DNA of 64,000 nt, from positions 219,596-283,595 of the forward strand of contig NZ_JBBEXE010000006.1 of NCBI RefSeq assembly GCF_037645805.1, written 5' to 3'. This stretch comes from Leptobacterium_A meishanense (GTDB lineage: Bacteria; Bacteroidota; Bacteroidia; Flavobacteriales; Flavobacteriaceae). The translations under genes were made by a program, and so were the position numbers. Shown here in pieces: positions 53,582 through 62,151 of the stretch (the first letter of the stretch is position 1; every line of letters starts with the position of its first letter). The notes under the pieces were generated by a model. The model worked only from the letters and a program-made list of their open reading frames with translations. It ran no database searches and had not been told where the DNA came from.

Positions 53582-54793
53582 ATGCGACTACACAGGAACC
53601 TCGTCCTTACTATCATTGACGGTTTACACCTCATCTTTAATGAAAACCAGTATGCCGATAAGGTGGTAGAACAACTTCTTAAACGTGATAAGCGTTGGGG
53701 TTCCAGAGACCGATCCTTTATTGCAGAAACCACTTATGAGATTGTAAGATGGAAAAGGCTCTATGCTGAAATAGCAGAAACCAAAGATCATTTTAACAGG
53801 GATAACCTATGGCGCATTTTTGCTGTTTGGGCCACCTTAAAAGGTATTAAACTGCCCGATTGGAAACAACTGGAAGGCACACCTGCCAGAAAGATAAAAG
53901 GCCGGTTTGACGAGCTGTCAAAAATCAGGAAATATAAAGAGTCTATTCCCGATTGGTTGGATGAACTGGGTAAAAAAGAATTAGGGGATGAACTTTGGAC
54001 AAAAGAAATACATGTACTCAACCAGCAAGCCGAAGTTATCATTAGGGCCAATAATTTAAAGACCACTAAAGAAAAACTTCAGGATATTCTTTCAAATGAA
54101 GGGGTCGAAACTAAATTCATAAATGGTTACCCCAATGCATTGCAACTTAGCCAACGTAGCAATATTTTTAAAACAGAAGCTTTTAAAAATGGTTTTTTTG
54201 AAGTTCAGGATGCTTCCTCACAGCTGGTAGCCGAATTCTTAGATGTAGCACCAGGGATGCGCGTGATAGATACCTGTGCAGGAGCAGGGGGTAAAACACT
54301 GCATATAGCGACACTTATGCAAAACAAGGGGCAAATTATCGCCATGGATATATATGAAAACAAGCTCAAAGAATTAAAAAGAAGGGCCAAACGAAATGGA
54401 GCGCATAATATAGAAACCCGCGTAATCGATTCTACAAAAGTTATTAAAAAATTGTATAGTTCTGCCGATAGGGTATTGATTGATGCCCCTTGCAGTGGAC
54501 TTGGTGTACTAAGAAGAAATCCGGATGCGAAATGGAAGCTGCAAACAGAGTTTCTTGATACTATAAAACAGACACAACAAGAAATTTTACAGCGTTATTC
54601 CAAGATGGTGAAATCCGGAGGAAAGCTTGTGTATGCTACCTGTTCTATCCTTCCTTCAGAAAATCAGGAACAGGTAAGTACATTTCTAAATTCAGAAAAC
54701 GGTAAAGAATTTAATTTAATTTCCGATAAAAAAATCTTCGTTTCCGAGTCTGGTTTCGATGGTTTTTATATGGCACAACTTGTTCGAAAATAA
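53582..54793 (+). CDS. RsmB/NOP-family rRNA cytosine methyltransferase
   Basis: 403 residues. N-terminal helical RNA-binding part, then a Rossmann SAM domain: motif I 'VIDTCAGAGGKTLHIATLMQ', 'AMDIYENKLKELKRRAKRNG', motif IV 'VLIDAPCSGLGVLRRNPDAK' and motif VI 'LVYATCSILPSENQEQV'. Both the PC (motif IV) and TC (motif VI) Cys expected for m5C methyltransferases are present. A TACCTTTG promoter box lies at 53555-53562. Confidence 0.93.
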   Translation: MRLHRNLVLTIIDGLHLIFNENQYADKVVEQLLKRDKRWGSRDRSFIAETTYEIVRWKRLYAEIAETKDHFNRDNLWRIFAVWATLKGIKLPDWKQLEGTPARKIKGRFDELSKIRKYKESIPDWLDELGKKELGDELWTKEIHVLNQQAEVIIRANNLKTTKEKLQDILSNEGVETKFINGYPNALQLSQRSNIFKTEAFKNGFFEVQDASSQLVAEFLDVAPGMRVIDTCAGAGGKTLHIATLMQNKGQIIAMDIYENKLKELKRRAKRNGAHNIETRVIDSTKVIKKLYSSADRVLIDAPCSGLGVLRRNPDAKWKLQTEFLDTIKQTQQEILQRYSKMVKSGGKLVYATCSILPSENQEQVSTFLNSENGKEFNLISDKKIFVSESGFDGFYMAQLVRK

Positions 54794-54910
54794 CTCTCTG
54801 TTTGTTAAAAACATATCCGTTTACTGGGCTTTAATTTTTGTTTAATTGTGTAAATTTGCCTTTTCTTGTACAAACTGTCTGGCAACAAAGACATAAATTA
54901 AACGCCTCGT

Positions 54911-57900
54911 ATGATCCTTTTCTTCGGAAATCCAAAAAGAAAAGTTTTTGCAGTACAAACCGCAAGCCAACTTTCAACTGAAGACCTCAAAAAATTAAAC
55001 TGGTTATTTGCTTCTCCAGAACTCGATTCAGGAGCTATGCAACAAATACAACAATCCGCCATTGCGGATTTTTTTATTGGACCACGTGCTGCCATGATTA
55101 CCCCGTGGAGTACTAATGCTGTAGAAATTACGCAAAATATGGGAATTTCCGGCATTGCTAGGATTGAAGAGTTTAAAGCTGTTCAAAAAGACATTGAAGA
55201 CTACGACTCAATGCTCTTCCAAAAATACAGCAAATTAGATCAGGATATCTTTACCATCAATATCACTCCTGAACCTATCAAAGAAATTGAAGATGTTGCC
55301 ACATACAATCAACAAGAAGGGCTTGCATTAAATGATGATGAAATAGGTTATTTAAACCAATTAGCTGAAAAAATAGGAAGAAAATTGACTGATTCTGAAG
55401 TATTTGGTTTTTCTCAGGTCAATTCAGAGCATTGCCGGCATAAAATATTCAACGGAACCTTTATTATTGATGGCAAAGAAAAACATGCTTCCTTATTTAG
55501 ATTGATTAAAAAAACATCCGAAGAAAACCCCAATGACATCATTTCTGCCTATAAAGACAATGTAGCATTTATAAAAGGCCCCAAAGTCCAGCAATTTGCT
55601 CCTAAAAATCCTGATATACCTGACTTTTATGAAGTAAAAGATTTTGAATCGGTGATTTCCCTGAAAGCAGAAACTCATAATTTCCCCACTACAGTAGAGC
55701 CTTTTAATGGCGCTGCAACAGGCTCCGGAGGTGAAATTCGCGATCGGCTTGCAGGAGGAAAAGGAGCGCTTCCTTTGGCCGGAACAGCTGTTTATATGAC
55801 CTCATATTCCCGGTTGGAAGAAAACCGCCCATGGGAACAACAAATGAAAGAACGTGATTGGCTGTACCAAACGCCCATGGACATCCTTATAAAAGCTTCC
55901 AATGGAGCATCCGATTTTGGAAACAAATTTGGACAGCCGCTTATTGCTGGCTCTGTGCTTACTTTTGAACATGAAGAAGAAATGCGAAAACTTGGGTTTG
56001 ACAAAGTTATTATGCTTGCTGGGGGAATTGGCTATGGAAAAGCAGATCAAGCAAAAAAAGATACTCCAAAGCCCAGCGACAAAATTGTCATTCTAGGAGG
56101 TGAAAATTACCGAATTGGCATGGGTGGTGCAGCTGTATCATCTGCAGATACCGGAGAATTTAGTTCGGGTATTGAATTGAATGCAATACAGCGTTCCAAT
56201 CCGGAAATGCAAAAACGGGCAGCCAATGCCATCCGGGGAATGGTAGAAAGTGATGAAAATGATATTGTTTCCATTCACGACCACGGTGCAGGCGGGCATT
56301 TAAACTGTCTTTCTGAACTGGTAGAAGAAACCGGTGGAAAAATTGATTTAGATAAATTACCCGTTGGCGACCCTACGCTTTCTGCCAAAGAAATTATAGG
56401 AAATGAATCTCAAGAACGTATGGGATTGGTTATTGCAAAGCACCATCTTGAAAAACTAAAAAGGATTGCAGACAGAGAACGTTCTCCCATGTATGAAGTA
56501 GGTGTCGTTACCGGTGACAATCAATTTACATTTGAATCTTCTTCGAAAGGGGATAAACCCATGGATCTGGCACTTAGTGATATGTTTGGCAGTTCACCAA
56601 AAACGATTATGAGTGACCGTTCCACCAATAGAAGCTATCAAAAAGTCAACTATTCTTCAGATAAAATATACGAATACCTGGAACAGGTATTACAGTTAGA
56701 GGCCGTTGCCTGTAAAGACTGGCTGACCAATAAAGTAGACCGTTGTGTTACCGGACGGGTTGCCAAACAACAATGTGTCGGGCCATTACAACTTCCTTTA
56801 AACAATTGTGGGGTAATGGCACTAGACTATCAGGGAAAAGAAGGTGTGGCCACTTCCATAGGGCATTCACCTGTAAGTGCATTGATAGACCCTATAGCAG
56901 GAAGTAGAAACTCCATTGCAGAGGCTCTTGCCAACATCATTTGGGCGCCACTAAAAGATCATTTGAAAAGTGTCTCACTATCCGCAAACTGGATGTGGCC
57001 ATGCAAAAATGAAGGCGAGGATGCACGGTTATACGAAGCCGTAAAAGGATGCTCTGATTTTGCTATTGAGTTAGGTATTAATATCCCAACAGGAAAGGAC
57101 TCGCTTTCCATGAAACAAAAATATCCAAATGATGAAGTCATAGCCCCTGGGACTGTTATTATTTCCGCTACAGCAAATTGCAACGATGTCACCAAAGTTG
57201 TAGAACCCGTTTTACAAACAAACGGCGGTGATATTTATTATATAAACCTTTCGCAAGATCGATATAAATTGGGAGGTTCTTCATTTGCTCAAATACGAAA
57301 TCAAATAGGAAGTGAAGCACCAACTATTCAAAGTTCCGGTGATTTTAAAAAAGTTTTCAATAGTATTCAAACACTCATAAAAAAAGGCAGTATTGTTGCC
57401 GGTCATGATGTTTCAAGCGGTGGATTGATAACAACCCTTCTCGAGATATGTTTTGCTGACACAAACCTTGGGGCAAGCATAAACCTGGCTTCTTTAAATG
57501 AAAAAGACAGTATAAAAGTGTTATTTGCCGAAAACAGTGGTATTGTATTCCAAGCTAGCTCGGATGTGGAAACTGAATTAACAACGAATAACATCGAGTT
57601 CTTCAACCTTGGAAAAGTAACTGGTTCAGGGATTGTTTCCATCACCAATCATCAAGAACACTATAATTTTGATGTTGCAAAATGGCGAGACGTTTGGTAT
57701 AAGACATCTTATCTGTTAGACCAAAAACAAAGTGGAACAACAAAAGCAGCGGAACGGTTCACAAACTATAAGAACCAACCGTTACATTATCAATTTCCAA
57801 CACATTTCTCAGGAAAAAGTCTATTGTCATCCCGAGCGCAATCAAGGGAAACAAAGCCAAAAGCAGCCATTATCCGGGAAAAAGGAAGCAACTCTGAACG

Positions 57901-58603
57901 CGAAATGGCCTATGCCATGTACTTGGCAGGTTTCGATGTGAAAGATGTGCATATGACCGATCTAATATCAGGCAGGGAAACACTAGAAGATATTCAATTT
58001 ATAGCTGCTGTGGGAGGGTTTTCAAACTCTGATGTATTAGGCTCTGCAAAAGGTTGGGCCGGTGCGTTTTTATACAACGAAAAAGCAAATACCGCCTTAA
58101 AAAACTTTTTTGATAGAGAAGACACCTTATCATTAGGAGTATGCAATGGTTGTCAACTATTCATCGAACTTGGATTAATTAACCCCGATCATAAAGAAAA
58201 ACCAAAAATGCTGCATAACGAATCCCGTAAGTTTGAATGTATTTTCACTTCTGTAGATATTCAGGAAAATAGTTCGGTAATGTTATCCTCGTTAGCAGGT
58301 AGCCGGTTAGGTATTTGGGCAGCACATGGTGAAGGAAAATTTAGTTTTCCATATGCCGAAACAGCGTATAAAATAGTTGGTAAGTATGGCTATGACAGTT
58401 ATCCTGCTAATCCAAACGGTTCTGATTACAATACAGCTATTTTAACTGATGATACGGGCCGGCATTTAGTAATGATGCCACACCTGGAACGCTCTACTTT
58501 CCCATGGAACTGGGCCTATTACCCAAAAGACAGGGACGATGAAGTTTCACCATGGCTAGAAGCTTTTGTAAATGCTAGAAAGTGGCTAGAATCGACAAAC
58601 TAA
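54911..58603 (+). CDS. purL: phosphoribosylformylglycinamidine synthase (single chain)
   Basis: 1230 residues, the large fused form. N-terminal PurS-like region, linker, first synthetase domain ('QVNSEHCRHKIFNGTFIIDG', 'AETHNFPTTVEPFNGAATGS', 'SIHDHGAGGHLNCLSELVEE'), second domain ('ANWMWPCKNEGEDARLYEAV') and C-terminal amidotransferase with Cys in 'LGVCNGCQLFIELGL' (~residue 1078) and 'IWAAHGEGKFSFPYAE'. The domain junction at ~972-985 ('LLSSRAQSRETKPKAAIIRE') is encoded by a REP-like sequence. A TAAATTTG box lies at 54851-54858. Fourth step of purine synthesis. Confidence 0.96.
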   Translation: MILFFGNPKRKVFAVQTASQLSTEDLKKLNWLFASPELDSGAMQQIQQSAIADFFIGPRAAMITPWSTNAVEITQNMGISGIARIEEFKAVQKDIEDYDSMLFQKYSKLDQDIFTINITPEPIKEIEDVATYNQQEGLALNDDEIGYLNQLAEKIGRKLTDSEVFGFSQVNSEHCRHKIFNGTFIIDGKEKHASLFRLIKKTSEENPNDIISAYKDNVAFIKGPKVQQFAPKNPDIPDFYEVKDFESVISLKAETHNFPTTVEPFNGAATGSGGEIRDRLAGGKGALPLAGTAVYMTSYSRLEENRPWEQQMKERDWLYQTPMDILIKASNGASDFGNKFGQPLIAGSVLTFEHEEEMRKLGFDKVIMLAGGIGYGKADQAKKDTPKPSDKIVILGGENYRIGMGGAAVSSADTGEFSSGIELNAIQRSNPEMQKRAANAIRGMVESDENDIVSIHDHGAGGHLNCLSELVEETGGKIDLDKLPVGDPTLSAKEIIGNESQERMGLVIAKHHLEKLKRIADRERSPMYEVGVVTGDNQFTFESSSKGDKPMDLALSDMFGSSPKTIMSDRSTNRSYQKVNYSSDKIYEYLEQVLQLEAVACKDWLTNKVDRCVTGRVAKQQCVGPLQLPLNNCGVMALDYQGKEGVATSIGHSPVSALIDPIAGSRNSIAEALANIIWAPLKDHLKSVSLSANWMWPCKNEGEDARLYEAVKGCSDFAIELGINIPTGKDSLSMKQKYPNDEVIAPGTVIISATANCNDVTKVVEPVLQTNGGDIYYINLSQDRYKLGGSSFAQIRNQIGSEAPTIQSSGDFKKVFNSIQTLIKKGSIVAGHDVSSGGLITTLLEICFADTNLGASINLASLNEKDSIKVLFAENSGIVFQASSDVETELTTNNIEFFNLGKVTGSGIVSITNHQEHYNFDVAKWRDVWYKTSYLLDQKQSGTTKAAERFTNYKNQPLHYQFPTHFSGKSLLSSRAQSRETKPKAAIIREKGSNSEREMAYAMYLAGFDVKDVHMTDLISGRETLEDIQFIAAVGGFSNSDVLGSAKGWAGAFLYNEKANTALKNFFDREDTLSLGVCNGCQLFIELGLINPDHKEKPKMLHNESRKFECIFTSVDIQENSSVMLSSLAGSRLGIWAAHGEGKFSFPYAETAYKIVGKYGYDSYPANPNGSDYNTAILTDDTGRHLVMMPHLERSTFPWNWAYYPKDRDDEVSPWLEAFVNARKWLESTN
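57826..57849 (+). repeat. REP-like element inside the purL coding sequence
   Basis: 'gtcatcccgagcgcaatcaa' then 'ggga' matches the gtcat.c.gagcgcagtcgaaggg family seen in intergenic DNA at 11945. Here it is in frame and translated as SSRAQSRE in the linker just before the amidotransferase domain. Confidence 0.6.
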
Positions 58604-58639
58604 AAAAGCTGTCTAAAAAATCACAAAAACTTTAAATAT

Positions 58640-58723
58640 GTCATATTGAGCGTCCCGATAGCTATCGGGACGAAATATTTGATTAGTAATATGGTAGAAT
58701 TCTCGACTGCGCTCGAATTGACA
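58640..58723. repeat. REP-like element with perfect hairpin
   Basis: 'gtcatattgagcgtcccgat' opens the element; the palindrome cgtcccgata-gctatcgggacg at 58651-58672 is perfect over 22 bp; 'tctcgactgcgctcgaattg' with 'aca' closes it in inverted orientation. It lies between purL and the acyl-CoA ligase gene and may also serve as a weak transcription terminator, although no T run follows. Confidence 0.75.
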
Positions 58724-58850
58724 GAAAAGCATATTTTTTAGATAGCTTTTTTCCAAATTCATAACAAGCAATATCCTTTTTCATGATTCTTTTTGAAAAT
58801 AGTAGGCAAATTTCATACTTTGCATGATCCTATCGGTTAATCTATCCAAC

Positions 58851-60632
58851 ATGACAAAAGTTACACGTCTTTTTGATTTTCCATATTACCAACTGGAAAA
58901 ATTTAATCTTAATAATGCCCTCGTTACAAAATATGATGGCAAATGGATAGCAACCACTACCCAAGAATACATAAATAAGGCAAATGCCATTAGCCGGGGC
59001 CTTTTAAGATTAGGTGTCAAGCCCAATGATAAAATAGCCATTATATCATCTAACAACAGGACCGAATGGAACATTATGGATATTGGTGTTTTACAAACAG
59101 GGGCTCAAACAGTTCCTATCTATCCTACCATTTCAGAAGAAGAATACGAATACGTTCTCAACCACTCCGAATCTATCTATTGTTTTGTTTCCGATGAAGA
59201 AGTTCTTGAAAAACTAAATACCATAAAAACAAATGTAGCTTCTCTAAAAGAAGTATACTCATTTGATGACATAGCCGGTTGTAAGAATTGGAACGAAGTA
59301 TTGGAATTAGGAAAAGATGAATCTAACCAAAAAGAAGTCGAGTTTAGAAAAAATGCTGTAAAACCTTCTGACCTTGCTACCATTATATACACTTCCGGAA
59401 CAACAGGAAAACCAAAGGGTGTAATGCTCTCCCATAATAATATTGTATCTAATGTAATTGATAGTGCCGTACGAGTCCCTGTAAAAATAGGCAATTCAAA
59501 AGCACTTAGCTTTTTACCCGTTTGCCACATTTTTGAAAGGATGATTCTTTATCTATATCAATATTGCGGTGTTGCAATTTATTTTGCAGAATCCATTGAT
59601 ACTATAAGTGACAACCTCAAAGAAGTACAGCCCGATGTAATGACAGTAGTCCCGCGATTACTCGAAAAAGTATACGATAAAATCTATGCCAAAGGCACGG
59701 AATTAACCGGTATAAAGAAAAAACTGTTTTTCTGGGCTATTGACTTAGGCTTGAAATATGAACCCTATAAAGCCAACGGATGGTGGTACGAATTTAAATT
59801 AGGCATTGCCCGTAAACTTATTTTTAGTAAATGGCAAGAAGCCTTAGGAGGAGAGCTAGATGTAATGGTATCGGGAAGCGCTGCACTACAACCTCGCCTA
59901 AGCAGAGTGTTTGCTGCCGCAGGTATTCCCGTGATGGAAGGTTATGGGCTTACAGAAACTTCTCCTGTGATCTCAGTAAATGATGAACGTAACAGAGGAT
60001 GGAAAATTGGTACGGTTGGAAAAGTAATTGATAACGTGATAATAAAATTTGCAGAAGATAGCGAAATCTTGTGCAAAGGGCCAAATGTAATGATGGGATA
60101 CTATAAAGACCCTGAACGTACTGCCGAAGTAATGACCGGTGATTATTTCCATACAGGAGATATCGGGGAATTGGATGCACAAGGTTTCTTAAAAATAACC
60201 GACCGTAAAAAAGAAATGTTTAAAACCTCCGGTGGAAAGTACGTTGCTCCACAATTGATTGAAAATGAAATGAAACAATCGCGTTTCATAGAACAAATTA
60301 TGGTTATTGGTGAAGGTGAGAAAATGCCGGCTGCCCTCATTCAGCCCAATTTTGAGTTCTTACAAGAATGGGCAAACCGGCATAAAATAGCTATCGGAAA
60401 CACGCATGAAGAAATAGTTACCCACCCAAAAGTTATAGAACGAATTCAGGAAGAAGTGGATACGCATAACGAAAAATTTGGAAAATGGGAAAAAGTCAAG
60501 CGGTTTGAACTCACTCCTGATGTCTGGACTATTGAAGGAGGACACCTTACCCCTACTATGAAACTTCGCCGGAAAATTATCAAAGAAAAATACAAAGAAC
60601 TTTATGATAAAATATACGAACACTATATATAA
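58851..60632 (+). CDS. long-chain fatty acid-CoA ligase (AMP-binding)
   Basis: 593 residues from MTKVTRLFDFPYYQLEKF, the usual start of this group (an in-frame ATG lies 9 codons upstream). ANL-superfamily motifs: P-loop 'TIIYTSGTTGKPKGVMLSHN', 'VMEGYGLTETSPVISVNDER', 'GDYFHTGDIGELDAQGFLKI', 'TDRKKEMFKTSGGKYVAPQL' and the C-terminal 'TPTMKLRRKIIKEKYKEL' with the catalytic Lys. Activates fatty acids to acyl-CoA at the cytosolic membrane face. Monocistronic. Confidence 0.93.
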   Translation: MTKVTRLFDFPYYQLEKFNLNNALVTKYDGKWIATTTQEYINKANAISRGLLRLGVKPNDKIAIISSNNRTEWNIMDIGVLQTGAQTVPIYPTISEEEYEYVLNHSESIYCFVSDEEVLEKLNTIKTNVASLKEVYSFDDIAGCKNWNEVLELGKDESNQKEVEFRKNAVKPSDLATIIYTSGTTGKPKGVMLSHNNIVSNVIDSAVRVPVKIGNSKALSFLPVCHIFERMILYLYQYCGVAIYFAESIDTISDNLKEVQPDVMTVVPRLLEKVYDKIYAKGTELTGIKKKLFFWAIDLGLKYEPYKANGWWYEFKLGIARKLIFSKWQEALGGELDVMVSGSAALQPRLSRVFAAAGIPVMEGYGLTETSPVISVNDERNRGWKIGTVGKVIDNVIIKFAEDSEILCKGPNVMMGYYKDPERTAEVMTGDYFHTGDIGELDAQGFLKITDRKKEMFKTSGGKYVAPQLIENEMKQSRFIEQIMVIGEGEKMPAALIQPNFEFLQEWANRHKIAIGNTHEEIVTHPKVIERIQEEVDTHNEKFGKWEKVKRFELTPDVWTIEGGHLTPTMKLRRKIIKEKYKELYDKIYEHYI

Positions 60633-60814
60633 AATAGTCAGTTCAAGCGATAGATCAGGAAAATCATTAAACTTTATTGAATTTACTATTTCTAAATGTA
60701 AGTGTCTATGATTGTAGAAAAGGAAAATTAGCGTTATTTAAAAAATAAGCAATGGGTTAAGTAGGGTATTTCCATAATTAACTGTTATAAGGGTAGTGTC
60801 TAAAATCATAATCC

Positions 60815-60913
60815 ATGAAAAAAGTTTTTTTTATTTCGTTCTTGGCAATTCTTGCCCATTCCTTCAATTATAACAATACTATAACTCCAGCGCTACAGAT
60901 ACTATCTTGTTAG
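60815..60913 (+). CDS. tiny ORF with signal-peptide-like sequence, 32 residues
   Basis: MKKVFFISFLAILAHSFN, then YNNTITPALQILSC and stop. It lies in the 334-bp gap between the ligase and porV genes, which holds nothing else I can recognise. It could be a small secreted peptide, the decayed start of a lost secreted-protein gene, or chance. Low confidence. Confidence 0.3.
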   Translation: MKKVFFISFLAILAHSFNYNNTITPALQILSC

Positions 60914-60966
60914 GGCTAGAGCTACATTCTTTTTATAAAAACAAATGACAATCAAATTTTATTCAT

Positions 60967-62109
60967 ATGAAAAAATCCCTACTATGCCTTATGTTGCTTA
61001 TTGTTTTCAAAAATTTTGCGCAACAGACACCTTCCCGTGTCATTACTACGGCCGTTCCTTTTTTAAATATCGCAGCCGATGCCCGTAGTTCGGGGATGGG
61101 CGATATAGGTGTCGCTACCGCTCCCGATGTATATTCCCAACAATGGAACCCCGCAAAATATGTTTTTGCAGAAGAAACCTCAGGGATAGGGATAAGTTAT
61201 ACACCCTATCTGTCATCCATTGCTGATAATGTAGCCCTTTTACAGGCCAATTACTACCATCAACTTAATGATCGGAGTGCCTTCTCGGCCGGTATCCGCT
61301 ACTTTGGATTTGGAGAAGTCCCGCTACGCCTTTCCACAGATGATCCGGGCCGTGTGGTAAAACCTAATGAATTTACCGTAGAAGGTTCCTATTCTCTAAA
61401 ACTTAGCGATCAGTTTTCGATGGCCGTAGGCGGGAAGTATATAAACTCCAATTTAAAAATTCAGGAAATTGACCCCGATGCCCAATCTGCCGGTACCATA
61501 GCAATCGATATCGCAGGGTACTATCAGTCCAAGTTACTCTCTCATAATTCTTTTAATGGCCGTTGGCGATTGGGTTTTAATATATCCAATATAGGGCCTA
61601 AAATAAAATACGATGAAGGCGGGCAAAAGAACTTTCTCCCAACAAACCTAAAGTTTGGAGGAGGATATGATTTTATTTTTGATAGAGACAACACACTTGC
61701 CTTCAATGTGGAATTCAATAAACTATTAGTTCCCACCCCAAAAGATTTTGATGGTGATGGTGATATAGATGCACAAGACAATGCAGCGTATGCAGATATA
61801 GGGTTCTTCAGTGGCATGTTCAAGTCACTTGGCGATGCTCCTGATGGGTTTAGTGAAGAATTAAAGGAAATTACCTGGGCATTGGGGGCCGAATACACCT
61901 ATCAGGGTACCTTTTCACTAAGGACGGGATATTTTAATGAAAGTGAAGATAAGGGCTCCCGTCAGTTTTTTACCCTAGGGGGCGGTTTCAGGTACAAGGC
62001 GGCTATTATTGACCTGTCCTACCTGTTCTCCACCTCATCGGTCAACAATCCATTAGAAGACAGCCTACGGTTTTCTTTGTCATTTAATCTGGGTTCAAAA
62101 AGAAGATAG
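60967..62109 (+). CDS. porV: type IX secretion system outer-membrane protein PorV
   Basis: 380 residues. Signal peptide 'LLCLMLLIVFKNFAQ', then 'VPFLNIAADARSSGMGDIGV' and 'ATAPDVYSQQWNPAKYVFAE', the hallmark N-terminus of PorV; 'RYFGFGEVPLRLSTDDPG', 'EELKEITWALGAEYTYQGTF' and 'SLRFSLSFNLGSKRR' follow. A 14-strand FadL-like barrel that hands T9SS cargo to the attachment machinery. A Ca-loop-like segment DFDGDGDIDAQD sits at residues ~260-271. The gene directly downstream encodes a large secreted repeat protein. Confidence 0.95.
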   Translation: MKKSLLCLMLLIVFKNFAQQTPSRVITTAVPFLNIAADARSSGMGDIGVATAPDVYSQQWNPAKYVFAEETSGIGISYTPYLSSIADNVALLQANYYHQLNDRSAFSAGIRYFGFGEVPLRLSTDDPGRVVKPNEFTVEGSYSLKLSDQFSMAVGGKYINSNLKIQEIDPDAQSAGTIAIDIAGYYQSKLLSHNSFNGRWRLGFNISNIGPKIKYDEGGQKNFLPTNLKFGGGYDFIFDRDNTLAFNVEFNKLLVPTPKDFDGDGDIDAQDNAAYADIGFFSGMFKSLGDAPDGFSEELKEITWALGAEYTYQGTFSLRTGYFNESEDKGSRQFFTLGGGFRYKAAIIDLSYLFSTSSVNNPLEDSLRFSLSFNLGSKRR

Positions 62110-62151
62110 GGAGCTTTCCCTTCCCAAATAACAAACTAAAATAACAAGATC

